A stretch of 64,000 bases of DNA from the NCBI GenBank assembly GCA_022701365.1, contig JAKUHH010000184.1:62001-126000 (forward strand), in the 5' to 3' direction. The position numbers and the translations under genes are program-made. This document shows positions 20,506-32,367 of the stretch, in pieces. A model generated the notes under the pieces. The model saw only the letters and a list, made by a program, of their open reading frames with translations, did no database searches and was not told the origin of the DNA. Each line of letters starts with the position of its first letter. Position 1 is the first letter of the stretch. This stretch comes from Mycocentrospora acerina (lineage: Eukaryota > Ascomycota > Dothideomycetes > Pleosporales).

Positions 20506-21106
20506 GTGAGGGCTTGAATATCAACATTGGCATATCAGACAACAATCAAAGAGTCGACACACATGTTCGCCCATGCGCACTCACTTCCCCATTTGTAGAC
20601 GATTCGTCCCCGTTGCAGCCAGCCTTGTGTTGTTATATTCCCCTTTCCCTTGCAATTTCAACATTGCAGTCAACACCTCGCATCTCGGCTCAGGGGACAA
20701 CGTTGCGCCTTAAACAGTGTAGGATTTGCCTCGTACTCCACACAACCGTTGTAAACTTCGCAATAGTGACGCGGCGACACATGTCCAGCCCTAAATCGGC
20801 ATCTCCACCATGTCCAAAGAAGCATCGCTTGACTAGCCGCGGCACGTTTCCCGCTTGTTTCCCGCTTGTTTTGCCGCATGTCAGATTGTTTCGACATAGT
20901 TTCAACCTGTTCTGGACAAGTGTCTCAAAGAGGTCGCATGTCCCCTAGTCATGTATTCGTAAGCGAACAACCCCTGGCTTTGCCTGCATGTCCAAGCTCT
21001 CTTCAACAGTACTGGTCCGCCCTAGTCGCTGATATTTCCTTTCTCATCCTTTCTCGCTTTGCTTTGTGTTACGCGTGCAACATCGGCCCACCATTGAGCT
21101 TCTCAG
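20506..21106. other. Intergenic, promoter of Zn2Cys6 regulator
   Basis: Contains a 12-bp tandem TTTCCCGCTTGT duplicated at about 20848-20871. No gene seen. Confidence 0.45.
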
Positions 21107-22898
21107 ATGCCACCCAAATCCCAACGTAGCAGGGCGTGTCCCCAATGCCGCGAACGCCGAGTCAAGGCGAGTAATCCCGCCTATTCTGTCGTGAACTAAA
21201 TGCTGAGACGGGTTTAGTGCGATGAGACTGCTGGATTCTGCAACCAATGTCGACGGTTAGGGCTGGCATGCTCGGGACCTGTCGTTGGCTCGGTCATAAT
21301 CGATATGACAGACCGCGTGGCCAAGCCACGAGCACGAAAGAAGAAGACAATGTCACCACCATCCATCACAAACCTTGAAAATGATGCCCAAGTAGTCCCC
21401 TTTCGCCGGGACTCTATTGACATCAAGCCGGAACCCCAGGACAAAGAGATACAGCTACATGATGTCCCCGCACGCCGTCCGACACTCCCAGAAGCAACAC
21501 AGTGGCCTGTAGATGTACAAAGAGCCATCAGTGCAATAAGCTATCAGTACAAACCACCCTCGCTCTACCAGCCTTCAAAAATCCAAGCTGATGCTCTTGA
21601 CATGGCGTTTTTGTCGCATTTTGTAGAGCTGAACAGAGGCGTACAGTCTTACAGCCCAGGAATCCCTTGGCTAACACATCTCCCGGTGCTACATACTAAA
21701 GCTACCAAGTCAGCCGTGAAGTTTTCTATTCGCGCGGCGTCCATGGCTTTCTATGCCAAAGTCCACCATGATCCAAATATCCTTGTAGACTCGTATCGAT
21801 GGTACAATGTGAGCCTTGGTGCGCAAAGATCATCATTATTGAGATTGACAGGGCAGAAAATACCAGATGATGACGAAATTCTTGTTCCAATCATCCTTGG
21901 CTTGTACGAAGTATACGCTGGGACGACTACTAGTAGTGTAATCCACCATCTCTCTGCCGCAGCTGAGATGATCAAAATGCGGGGTCCGAGGAACTGCAGC
22001 ACTGGCATAGTATGGCCTCTTTTCAAAGGCATGCGCGTCTCGGATGTAAGACACACGACACCTTCGACAACTCCTGACACTACTCGGATATGCTAACTCT
22101 CATCAGTCTCACAAATCTCTAATCTTCAATGTTCCCTCCGTCCTCTCCTCTCCTGACTGGATGACCATCCCCTTTCACAACATGCCGCGAAACGCACACC
22201 AAGATCTTGCCGACATCATCCTCAAAACCCCACAATGCATAAACCTTTGCGACACAGAAAACAGCCTTCGTGTCTTCTTCGAGAACCCTATACCCGCGCA
22301 TATTGACCCAGGACCCTGTAAAACCCGCGCCTTGGAACTCCTTGGCGAACTGCGCATCTGGGCAGAAAGATTTCCCCACCTCACCTCCCTGTCCTTCAGT
22401 TCGTACAAGATCACTGCCGATATGGCCAGCCTGTCCGTCAACGGCGTCAAATCCACACATCCTCTTTCGAGAACTGATGTGCTGCCCGACAGTTTTGTCG
22501 CCCTCACAGCCGCAACGTACGAAGCGATGCAGATTACGCTTAACCTCCTCATTCACAAAATAAACGCTCATATTGCTTCTACTTCCCCTTCTTCTTCTTC
22601 CTCCCCCTCTCCATCTTCATCACCGACACCCACACCGCCGCCGTCACTGGCGTACCCTCCTACCATCCTCTCAATCGAAGAAATCATACAAAGCGGCAAG
22701 TCCATCCTGCAAATATCCGAGTTTATAGAATCCACGCGCCCCGTAGGTTTCGATTTCATGAGAAGCGTGTTTCCGCTCGTTATTCTCGCAGTCACGGGGC
22801 CCAGAGAGACAGAGAAAGAGCAGGCGAAAGCCATCTTGCAGAGATGGGGGGATATGAGGGGAATGGGTGGATTATGTGGCGCATGGCTGCACGTTTAA
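21107..22898 (+). CDS. Zn2Cys6 fungal transcription factor
   Basis: Three exons (21107-21166, 21218-22045, 22107-22898) give 559 residues. The zinc cluster is at the N terminus: RACPQCRERRVK, then CDETAGFCNQCRRLGLAC, six Cys in the C-x2-C-x6-C-x6-C-x2-C-x6-C arrangement. A basic segment KPRARKKK follows. The middle and C-terminal parts (about 120-559) are the helical effector region of the DUF3468/fungal_trans_2 type (e.g. LAAAEMIKMRGPRN-like block, VWPLFKGMRVSD). A Ser/Pro low-complexity loop lies near 440-465. Intron 1 (51 nt) has GC at its 5' end: AAG|GCGAGT..GTTTAG, branch ACTAAA; only this join restores the sixth-cysteine register. Intron 2 is GTAAGA..CATCAG. Likely nuclear; targets unknown. 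Confidence 0.85.
21167..21217 (+). other. GC-AG intron inside the zinc cluster
   Basis: 51 nt, 5' AAG|GCGAGT, 3' TTTAG. Using the GT three bases later instead gives an immediate stop (ATG CGA TGA). Confidence 0.75.
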
Positions 22899-23646
22899 CT
22901 TTTTTTTTCGATCAATGCATTGGGAAGGGGAATAGACGGAAAAACGTATGACTAACCCAGAGTTTGTTGATTTGTCACTCAGCTCATTTTAATTCGACTA
23001 CGGTACAATGGTTTTGTCGCAGTGTGCGTAACTGACACGCGTTGTTTGCCATGAGGTGATGTTTCAACATTCCCATGCAAGATTGGCGAACGATTGACGT
23101 GCGAGATCGTGGAATGACATGGCTTGGCGTGTATGCATAAAATCCTTCGAGATCGGGAGCTGGCCGAAGATAGCGTACCAGGCTGTCGGAGAAGTCCGTG
23201 CATAGCTAGGAGAATACGAGGAGACCGATTTGGACAATTGCAGTAGGAGGACATGTTCAAGTACAAGGACGGGACCGAGACCGAGAACGAGGTGCAGGAC
23301 AAGGCCTCAAGTATTGACGTTTATGACAGCTTGAGAAAAATTTAATTTATCCGACATGCAATATGCATTGTCGATCCTAATCTAAGACACTCAGATTCGT
23401 TAACTATGGCCATCGTCAGGTGACGGACCATTGTGACGGGCACGTAGTGGTAACTGTAAAAGTAATCTACTAGCTCTCATGACCAAAGGTTGCTACAACC
23501 AGAATGAGTATTTTGTCCCAACGTTCATTTTGTAAACACTTTGGTTTCAGCCCACTATGTTAGCAACTGAGCCAACCTAATAGTTTTTCGCTGACAATGT
23601 CACTCGGGGTATCCGAACTTGTTCTGACATTCCAAATATTGCTAAA
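22899..23646. other. Convergent intergenic region
   Basis: Between the regulator (+) and the Roadblock-gene extension (-). 22979-23302 has a 107-codon minus ORF without domain features. Otherwise nothing. Confidence 0.45.
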
Positions 23647-24168
23647 CTAGTCTGCAGGCATAAAAGCCTCTTCTGAGTTGGTTGGAGTGGTTGCAGGCCT
23701 TCGAGCATCGATCGGATGATTTATAGTTTCTAGCGTGTCTTGTGCGTTAATCGGAGAAAGTATAAGCATGGGAATGTCTAAATCATCTAGAGCGCTGCTT
23801 GCATGGCTGGCGAATATTGGTAATGTACTGGCATCGCTTGAATGGCTAGCAGTCTTCGGGGCGACGAAAGTATCATCCAGAGGAGGTGCTCTTTCTGAGG
23901 CAACTAGGGCCCCTCCTACATGGAATACAGTCTTTGGAGAGTCTGGAGCAACCTCAATATGGAACACTGTCTTTGAAGAAGCTGGGCTATTTTCTAGGTT
24001 GCTCAAAGGACTCGCGGGTGCTGAAGCAACCCGCGGTCTGTCCCTGTGCGACATGTGTGCTGACGTGGGCTGTATCACATCTCCGTGTTCTTCAGGCACC
24101 AAACTTGTGGGTTGAAGGAGCTGCGCGGGAAACAGAAAATCGTTCGAAAAGTGTCTTCTTTCTCCATC
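23647..24168 (-). other. In-frame 173-codon extension beyond the Roadblock stop codon
   Basis: The reading frame of the Roadblock gene continues without another stop for 173 codons after the TAG at 24169-24171. It is Ser/Pro/Ala-rich and contains degenerate repeats of the form xSxKTVFH (SSKTVFHIE, SPKTVFHVG, VAPKTASH). A candidate 78-nt intron (24121-24198; TTT|GTGCAG..CCCGCGCAG|CTC, phase 0 on both sides) would remove the TAG and fuse the two, giving a 353-residue protein. The 5' splice site is weak. It may be a longer isoform, readthrough, or a former gene part lost by a C-to-T change of CAG. Confidence 0.45.
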
Positions 24169-24832
24169 CTAATTGAGAGAAGAGTCTGGTGGCTGCACAA
24201 AACCAGTGGCATTGAAGTCATTGATAATGTATTCTGCCAACGCGTCCAATTTCTTGCGCTGAATGTGGAGAGCACCAAGATTGATGTCCTTCTCGCGCTG
24301 GCTCATATTGCTGAGTATAGAAGGCGCTTTGCCTTTCCCGGTGCCACTCCCTCCTGAAGACTGCGCTGCGGGATATCGTTCATCACCACGTTCCTCTGGT
24401 GTGACTTTGAAGGTTTGCTTCTTGTTGGGAGCAATGTTGCCGACTAGGACGAGTAGCAGCTCCGATTGTAGAGCGCGAGCAATAATGTTGCAATGCTCCG
24501 TCTCGACGGTGAGTGTCTCCAACGCGAATTTCGGCGACGGTGTGGCTGATGGTGTTGCAGTAACAGGAGGTAGGACCGAGTCCTTGCGATCTTCCGGCTG
24601 CCGACCATTGCGTGTATCATTCCACAGCATTGACACCACAGCTGCCTGGTCGCGTAGCTCCTTGATGTCTACAGGCGTTGAGTAGCCCATCAACATGCCG
24701 TGAGGCGTCATCAAGCTGGAGTCTTTAGTGCTGACCATATCCCGTTCTGGTGTATACCTACAAGAGCCGTGGATAGAGGTGCTCGTTGACATTCTTGGTG
24801 AGCAATTCGCTCACTCTTTTGGGGACGATCAT
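24169..24832 (-). CDS. Roadblock/LAMTOR2-like protein
   Basis: Two exons (24762-24832, 24169-24715) give 205 residues: MIVPKRVSELLTKNVNEHLY PRLF joined to LMTPHGMLMGYSTPVDIKEL. The 46-nt intron (24716-24761) has GTAGGT, branch CACTAAAG and CCAG. The order helix, strand (LFLMTPHG), strand (MLMGYSTP), long helix (IKELRDQAAVVSMLWND), then ETLTVETEHCNIIARALQSE LLLVLVG matches the Roadblock fold; an insert of about 30 residues sits before the third strand. A C-terminal helix with LHIQRKKLDALAEYIINDF ends the domain. Family members scaffold Rag GTPases at the vacuole (EGO/Ragulator) or act in dynein; which applies is not decidable here. An in-frame ATG at 24853 would add seven residues. The frame stays open beyond the TAG (see next entry). 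Confidence 0.62.
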
Positions 24833-25649
24833 CGCGCAGGAGAAAGCTTGCATTGTCAGATTCGATGAAGCCAGACTGGTAAAGATGGGCGAGCAAGGAA
24901 ATGTGCGAGAATCGCACTATAGGAACGAGCGGAGAGGGGGTAAATATAGAGCAACACGTATATATGAATAAGAGGGTTCACGTACCGGCTGGAACGAGAC
25001 CCTTAATGGAGCACTCCGCACAGCTACCACGGTAACGAGCGGCACCTGCCTATGAAGAAACACGGAGAGGAAAGCCCGACGAGCGTATGCTGCATACCAC
25101 TCGAAGGGGCGAGGTTGCAGAGATGAGGCGAGGACGCGCCAAAGGTGCTGGCATGTTGTTCTTGATTTCAAGGACAGCTCCTGGCTGCAGAAAGCTATGA
25201 CCTCATCGGGTCATTAGTTTCTCCGACCCCACCAAATTGAGCGTGATCACGCATCCATAGATTGTCGCTGGGTATTCCCTGCAAGGAACAACGTTCTCTC
25301 TGTAAACATCTGCTCATTGTAGCCTCAAAGCTGATGGAGTTCTCAATTCAGGAACACAACTGTTCGAACTAATGCGCGATGTGGTCATCATCCACATCCT
25401 TACGTCCGGGCTAATTCCGCTCGACAGTGGGGCAGTCAATAAATTGAGCGTTTAACGTCATGAGTATTTGTGAGCTTCTCCACTTATCAGCAGCTGCAGT
25501 GTTGCAGCCTCGTCTCCTCTCTTCATTTCATGCCCCTCTTGCGCCCAGCCTTCGTAACAGCAGCTGGACTACCAAGACATATTGCTGCATCATCTTTTAA
25601 GTACTACAGCAAGCCGCTACCGCTGATCCGGATCAGAGCACTAGCAAAC
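24833..25649. promoter_or_regulatory. Divergent region between Roadblock gene and glyoxalase gene
   Basis: Upstream of both genes. An in-frame upstream extension for the glyoxalase (ATG at 25530 or 25470) would encode a basic N-terminal segment and lies in this region. No other gene. Confidence 0.45.
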
Positions 25650-26785
25650 ATGACTACCAACCCGTCGAGCTACAAGCTCAACCACTCCATGTGAGTACCC
25701 TCAAGTCTGGCACCCGCATCTGTCCGGGCTTCATTGGCTCATTGCTAATGTTTGCAGGATACGAATCAAGGATCCCAAGCGATCACTCGAATTCTACGAG
25801 TTTTTGGGCATGAAGCAGATCGATAAATTGCCTAACCCAGACGCAAAGTTTGATCTTTACTTTCTTGCATATGATAGCCCTAAAGCAGTATCCCATGCAA
25901 ATCACCGGTCGGATCGCGAGGGCATTGTTGAACTCACGCATAACTACGGTACTGAGAATGACCCGGAATACAAGATTACAAACGGCAACACAGAGCCACA
26001 CAAGGGCTTTGGCCACCTGTGCATCTCGGTGGACAACCTACAGGCTGCTTGCCAGCGACTGGAGGACGCCGGCTACAAATTCCAGAAAAAACTCACGGAT
26101 GGACGCATGCGCCACATTGCGTTTGTTTTGGACCCTGATGGTTACTGGATTGAAATTATTGGCCAAAATCCACTGCAAGAGACGGAGCAGATAAAGGATA
26201 CAGATGTTGGAACATACCGTTTGGTGAGTCCCCGATTAATTCTTGTTCGAAATTGTAATACTGATGGCCATAGAATCACACCATGATTCGTGTCAAGGAC
26301 AAGGATGTCTCGCTCAAGTTTTATCAGGACATTCTGGGTATGAAACTCAAGCGAACATTGGAAAGCCCGGGTGCGAACTTTAACTTGTACTTTCTTGGGT
26401 ACGGAGCACCTGCTTCTGAGAACACAGCAAACGGCGTCAGCCCCCTCGCAGGGCAAGAGGGCTTGCTGGAGCTGACGTGGAACTATGGCACTGAGAAGGA
26501 CGCCAGCTTCAAGTACCACAACGGAAACGACGAGCCTCAAGGCTTCGGCCATATTTGTATTTCTGTTGACGATCTTGATGCCGCTTGCGCTCGCTTTGAA
26601 GAAAAGAAAGTAAACTGGAAGAAGAGGCTTACTGACGGACGGATGAAGAACATCGCCTTTGTGCTAGGTATGTGTCCTCTGATCTAACCTCTTAGCCCCA
26701 AAAACTAATTTCTTTTGCAGATCCTGACAACTACTGGGTCGAGGTCGTGCAGAACGAGAAACTCAAGACACGTAGCAATGTGTAA
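25650..26785 (+). CDS. Glyoxalase I (lactoylglutathione lyase), two-domain fungal type
   Basis: Four exons (25650-25690, 25758-26223, 26274-26667, 26721-26785) give 321 residues, near the usual fungal Glo1 length. Two tandem VOC domains are seen: residues about 10-165 (NHSMIRIKDPKRSLEFYEFL, FGHLCISVDN, DPDGYWIEIIG) and 170-318 (NHTMIRVKDKDVSLKFYQDI, FGHICISVDD, DPDNYWVEVVQ). Each supplies His and Glu metal ligands. It isomerises the methylglyoxal-glutathione hemithioacetal to S-lactoylglutathione in the cytosol. All introns have canonical GT..AG ends and keep frame. In-frame ATGs at 25530 and 25470 would add an Arg/Leu/Ser-rich leader that could direct a share to mitochondria; MTTNPSSYKLNHSM is the usual start. 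Confidence 0.95.
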
Positions 26786-27296
26786 GCGGGGCCAAATGTG
26801 CTATCTACGCGGGTGGTGCAAATCCTACGCATCAGGTGCTCAGCCTCCGATGAGATTGGACCACGTCAAGAACAACGTTATGAAAGTTTCCACAGTCTCT
26901 GCACAAGAGAAAACGTGTACCTGAGCTGGATAGTTTGTGTTCAGAATTACAATGAATGTTCACAGATATGCCCTGTCCACCGCTTGCCGTCTCATAAACA
27001 CTTTCTATGACAATTAAGACTGTTACATCATACGCGGAAGATCTCCACAACCCCTTAAACGGGGCCATTTAATAGCCGTGGCGCAATACGTGGGGTGCGG
27101 GGGCGGGGTAGTAGTTTGGCTTAAAGAAGTAAGCCTCTCATCGTGCAAAGGCACCGCTGATGCAACTTACCTGCAGGAAACTGTTAGAGTCGTCCGATAG
27201 CGGCTGAAATATCTGTCGAGTCCAAATAAGTTGAGCACATTTCCCTCTGTGCTGTGTGTCTCCTGAAAATTGCGTTTTGCTCATTTTCACGCCATC
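26786..27296. other. Intergenic, promoter of 3-PGDH gene
   Basis: No coding signal; moderately AT-rich. Confidence 0.5.
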
Positions 27297-29152
27297 ATGA
27301 CAGTTTCCAATACCAAACCTAAGATCTTGATCCCCGAAAAGGTATCTCCAGATGGCCTGGCATTACTGAAGGTTCAATTCGAAGTAGATGAAAGGAAGGG
27401 GTTGAGTGCGGAGGAATTGAAGAGTATCATTGGGGAATATGAAGCCCTCATCGTTCGTTCGGAAACACAGGTGACTGCAGAACTGCTCAACGCAGCAAAG
27501 AAATTGAAAGTAGTCGCTCGCGCTGGTGTTGGTGTTGACAATGTCGATGTCCAAAGTGCAACAACACATGGTATCATCGTTGTGAACTCGCCTTCTGGAA
27601 ACATCAATGCAGCTGCAGAGCACACGATTGCACGTTAGTGACCCAAACTTCTCGATTAATACCTACTAATCACCAACAGTGCTAATGGCTGTGGCTCGCA
27701 ATGTTGGGGATGCGTCCCAAAGTATCAAGGCAGGCAAATGGGAACGAAGTAGACTCACTGGCGTTGAAGCAAAGGGCAAGACACTGGCTATCGTGGGATT
27801 AGGCAAAGGTAAGTTAGATGAACTTACAATCTCGCAAGCCTGACTAAAACGTAATAGTTGGTCTCACAGTCGCTCGGATTGCAAATGGGCTCGGCATGCG
27901 CCTCATTGCCTACGACCCCTACGCGAACCCAAACCTAGCCGCAGCTGCATCAGTTACGCTGAGATCCAGCCTGGCTGAACTCCTTCAAGAGGCGGACTTC
28001 TTGACTCTACATACACCGCTCATCGCATCGACCAAGGGTATGATCGGTAAGGCGGAGTTGGCTACGATGAAGCCTACAGCTAGGATATTGAATGTCGCGA
28101 GAGGTGGAATGATTGATGAAGACGCGCTTGTCGAAGCGTTGGATTCTGGTACCATTGCTGGAGCTGGCATCGACGTCTTCACCTCGGAACCACCACAGCC
28201 CGACTCTTCTGCAAGTCGTCTCATCGCACATCCCAAAGTTGTTGCGACACCACATCTCGGCGCCTCCACAAAAGAAGCTCAGGAGAATGTGTCTATTGAT
28301 GTCTGCGAGCAGGTTGTTTCCATCTTGTCTGGCGAGCTCCCACGTTCGGCTGTCAATGCACCCATCATTCTGCCTGACGAATACCGCACACTCCAGCCCT
28401 TCGTTAGCCTCGTGGAGAAGATGGGTTCTCTATACACCCAGCACTACTCCTCAGTGAATATCAAATCCTTTCGTACCACCTTTGACATCACATACGAAGG
28501 AAAGCTGGCTAGCTTGAATACCACAAAACCTCTATTTGCCGCTCTCGTCAAAGGGCTACTGACGCCAATCACTTCAAGCGATGGTCTGAATATCAATATA
28601 GTCAACGCGGAAATTCTCGCCAAAGACCGCGGGATATTGATTAATGAACAGCACTCTCGCGAAAATGTGGAAGACAAACCCTACTCATCGTTTATAACAC
28701 TTAGAGCCCGCGCTACACGATCCGTCTCGCACGCTCGTAGCGACGTCTCGCGCTCCAACTCTCCAACCGCGTCCCGCTCTCTCAAACCACAGGATTACGA
28801 AGACCAGGTCATTCAAGGCTTCGTATCTGGTAACAAGCCCTTTATCTCACGTCTCGATAGGTTCAAAGGTGAATTTGTGCCTCGTGGTACATTGCTGATC
28901 TGCCGTAACTTCGATTCATGTGGTAAGATTGGGTTTGTTGGTAACTTGCTGGGAAAAGCAGGCGTAAACATTAAATTCATGAATGTCGCACCTTTGGATG
29001 AGGAAGTTGAGGAGAGGCAGAATGGGGAGGGCATAGAAAGAAGCAACGAGGCTCTCATGATTCTCGGGGTTGATAGACCTGTGAGCGAAGATGTGGTCAA
29101 AGAGTTGATCGGTCCTGAGGGAGTTTTGGAGGCAAGTGTTGTTAATTTTTGA
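27297..29152 (+). CDS. D-3-phosphoglycerate dehydrogenase
   Basis: Three exons (27297-27633, 27680-27808, 27858-29152) give 586 residues. First step of serine synthesis: 3-phosphoglycerate to 3-phosphohydroxypyruvate with NAD. The substrate domain includes ARAGVGVDNVDVQSATTHGI. The NAD-binding motif is GLGKVGLTVARIANGLGMRL with acidic D in AYDP. The catalytic Arg is in NVARGGMIDEDAL, and the catalytic His/Glu pair in GAGIDVFTSEPP and TPHLGASTKEAQ. A C-terminal allosteric region contains FDITYEGKLASL and a Ser/Arg-rich insert (ATRSVSHARSDVSRSNSPT), followed by an ACT-like end with GKIGFVGNLLGKAGVNIKFM. Length fits the long eukaryotic form. Cytosolic. Introns are GT..AG with CTAAT/CTAAA branches. 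Confidence 0.95.
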
Positions 29153-29759
29153 GAAAAAGTACTTCAAAATAGATGCGAGTCATATGCGAGGTCATCTAGA
29201 ATAGAAATAAATTCTCAATGAGACAAGCATGTTGTCTCAAACAAAATAAACATCTATAAATTCGCTCCATTGCAACAATAAACGTTGGATATTAGTAGAA
29301 CGGCGTACACTTAGCGGATCTCTCGACTCTTCATGCTATGATGGTTTGTCTGATGAAGTACCTACATTAGATGGTTCATGAGCAGAGTGCAACGTAAATA
29401 TCATTCCATCTTGTCTAATTCGAATATGATGGAAAAATATTGGTCGCATTTCAAAGATAGACCGAAATGTTAACCGAGTAAAGTGGGACAAATATTACTA
29501 ATTGCAAATGGGGTCCGATTTTTTAAGAACTAGAAGCTAGATAGGTCTTGTTAAGCTCAAGTCAGTATTGCTAGTAGATATTCTTATGTCAGTTTCTGGT
29601 CGCATTTGGCAGTGGTGGAAGAACTTTGCAAAATAAATTGTCGTGACAATGCAAACGAATCCAAGGGCTTGATGCTTTATGTTCGATTATTTGAAGCCTA
29701 TCGGAAATCTCAACGGTGAGAATGTCTTTGATATTTGATGATCTTAAATGGAATAGTCC
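29153..29759. other. Convergent intergenic region
   Basis: AT-rich, no ORF of note. 3' ends of the PGDH (+) and epimerase (-) genes. Confidence 0.5.
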
Positions 29760-30959
29760 TCAAAGTTCACTCTTCAGGCTGCCTTTTAGTCCCTCCGCCT
29801 CGCTGCGTACCAGATCCGGTATTGTGTTTAACAAAGAAGCACCAGAAGGATTCCACCCAAGGTCTTTGCGAGCTTTGGAAGCTCTCGTGCGTGCATTCGT
29901 TCCCCAAAGAACTGATGCATGGCCACTCAGTGAATCGGCCTTCTTGGCGTCAATTGTCTCCAAGTCTGCGTTTTCTGGAATCAGGCCTTGTCTGCGCGCT
30001 TCTTGGGCGATGGATTCTCCCAGCTCCTCGAAAGTCTGTGGAACTGTTAGTCGAAGCCAAAAGAGTGATAAGTGTAACTCGCCTTCTCCCCATTTTCCAC
30101 ATTGTACACGCCTTGCTCATTCCAAAGTCCTTCCTTGCCCTCTATAGCAGCAGAAACTAGTGATAAAACCAGGCTGGAAAGATCATGCACGTTTATATTG
30201 CTCCATATGTTTTGACCTTCGTTCAACCTGAAACCGTGAGCAAGTTGTAAAGTGACCTTTGCTATTTCAGGAGCCTGAACGCTTCGCTGATTGCCTGGAC
30301 CTCTTCCAGGACCGTAAATCAACGGCCCAATAATCAAGCCAGTCTTGACTGCTGATGCGGGTTGTGAGAGAACCGTGTTTTCTACAACGCGCTTTGAATT
30401 CTTCTGGATCGTAGAAAGTACTCGCTCCTGATCTTTCACATCGTCATAAACGGTGTCCGTCGCAAAGCCAAATTGACCGGATGTAATCTCCTCTCCGGCG
30501 AAAAGAGTGGCTCCTGAGATTTGAATCCAATATCCCGGGCGTTTCTTTGCTTTTTGACGTGCTTGAAAGCCCTCGGCTATGGCTAGAGCACTAGGGACGT
30601 GGCTGGTGGCTGCAAGATCTGCAATGATCGTTAACTTCCATTGTCTTCACTATTGAGTTCCTTGAGCCTGAGAAATTGACGCACGTAGGACGATATCTGC
30701 AGCCTCTGCCTCTCTTCGTACTAGGCTGACATCGTCGAGATCGCCGAGAACTGTTTGAAACTTTGGGTACGCTGCTTGCACTTGCTGTGCTTTTGCTGAG
30801 TTTCTAACTAATGAAGCTACTTGCAGACTACTGATATTCGAGTGAGCTAAGGAATATAGAACGTCTCCTCCAACGTATCTGTTCCAATTGTTAGTGTAAC
30901 TCAACGATTTTCAATCACTCGACTTGCCCAGTTGCTCCTGTCAAGAAGATCTTAGTCAT
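29760..30959 (-). CDS. Extended-SDR NAD(P)-dependent epimerase/dehydratase-like protein with two GC-AG introns
   Basis: Four exons (30928-30959, 30685-30878, 30083-30618, 29760-30035) give 345 residues. Starts MTKIFLTGATGYVGGDVLYS, a TGATGxxGG Rossmann motif, followed by DIVLHLAATSHVPS, 'GYWIQISGATLF', 'GLIIGPLIYGPGRGPGNQRS', 'NVHDLSSLVLSLVSAAI' and a C-terminal DLGWNPSG. This is the layout of nucleoside-diphosphate-sugar-epimerase-like proteins common in fungi. The Tyr of YxxxK is not obvious, so catalysis is uncertain. Intron 1 (30879-30927) is ACTGG|GCAAGT..ACAG and intron 3 (30036-30082) is AAG|GCGAGT..CACAG with branch GACTAAC; both need GC donors to keep frame and motifs. Intron 2 (30619-30684) is GTGCGT..GCAG. 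Confidence 0.82.
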
Positions 30960-32367
30960 AACGGCGGTGTTTTGGAGTATGTGAAAGCCGCAGTAATAGA
31001 GAAGAGTGAAGAGTGAAGAGTCTATCTAAGTCTCAAGGTTTTGCTTTTGCAAAGAGTGACTCAATAAATTTGCTTTGTAATTACGTCTTGCGTGATGGTA
31101 CTACATAACCACAGGAAGTCATACCTCATCAGGCTAGACCTCGGGAACGCCCCCGCGTTTAGCTCGAATAGCTCGAACTAGTGGGAACTCGGAGGGCGTT
31201 ACGAATGTCGTGATAGACATGCAGGAAGATGAGATCCAACAGAATCTATGAATTGAAGCTCTGCATCAAGCTGATCGCAGGATTTTGGAAGCTCCTGCCA
31301 TCCTTAGTTAGCTGCTGACACGCAAGCCAAGCATCAATGCTGCATGAGGTCGGGGCACGGCACGGAAAAATCAAAACCCACAACAGACATACAAACTTGG
31401 AGAATGCACAATATGTCGTTGCCGACTTGTCAAATACAACTGTGCCCAAATGAATGCACGACTCCTTGCAGCCTCTGTTTGGTAAGTGAGGGCTTTCCTT
31501 TACAGATTTAATGGGCGTCCATATTCTCCCATCCATACAAGAAGGTATCAAGTATAACATAAACCAAGCCTTCATTGAACTAATTGGCAATATTTTCTTC
31601 ACAGGCACAATATCGGAATCCACAAGGCCCTTCGCTGACCATTAGCCGGCGTCTTCGAGTGATGAAGTCAATAATCTAACCCATGCAAGACCTACCAAAG
31701 CCTGGTACTGAATTATTCACCAATCTTCTCAAAGAACATGATCGCGCTGTACATACATGAGGCTTCTGAATTCCTTGAAAATCATATTATCAGGGTGGAA
31801 AGTATCAGCAATTCGCCAATAGATGGGTTTGCTCCTTCTGGAGGTGTCGATGAGGCTAATACAGACATTGTTCCAATCACCCTAAGTGAGCTTGATTTCT
31901 GCCCAGAATTATTTTTGAGTGATCCAATTAAACATTCTTTAATTTTTAATGTTTTTTTTTACAAATTTCTATTTGCCAGTAACTTCGGTTCAGCAACCAC
32001 CTTCTGAGCATCTCTTTAGCCTGTTTTCACATAAGTCCAACCAAGATACTTTTCCAGGCTCAGAAACACTGTCAGATAACGATAGTCAATTGTCTTCAAT
32101 CATTTTTTAAATCGCAAACGATCCATTCTACCACAATTCCAGTTCAAATACCACGAACTCTAATGAAGATGGACATTCCTAAAACCGTGAAAAACATCTG
32201 ACGACATCTCTAAGTTTTTTAATACACCTCCGAAAAACTATTTTATAGAACGAACGAAAAACCATCCGTCCCATTGAAGTCAAGAAGAAGACTTGAATAA
32301 AACGGTTAAACACATTTTGTTACTGAAATCTCTAGATTATTCAGTTAGTGTTATTCTATAGCTATCC
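30960..32367. other. Intergenic, no gene recognised
   Basis: AT-rich. A minus ORF at 31246-31623 and a plus ORF at 31738-32007 lack domain signals; the latter could splice to 31980-32110 but support is weak. Confidence 0.4.

Noticed and set aside
24716..24746. Very short 31-nt intron at the start of the Roadblock gene
   Set aside because: Keeps frame with an AG at GGTCAG, but a 46-nt version (24716-24761 counted from its end) has a proper branch and acceptor and is a normal size.
31738..32110. Possible two-exon plus gene (31738-31885, 31980-32110; 92 residues)
   Set aside because: Splice ends fit frame, but there is no clear branch point, no domain and no conservation clue.
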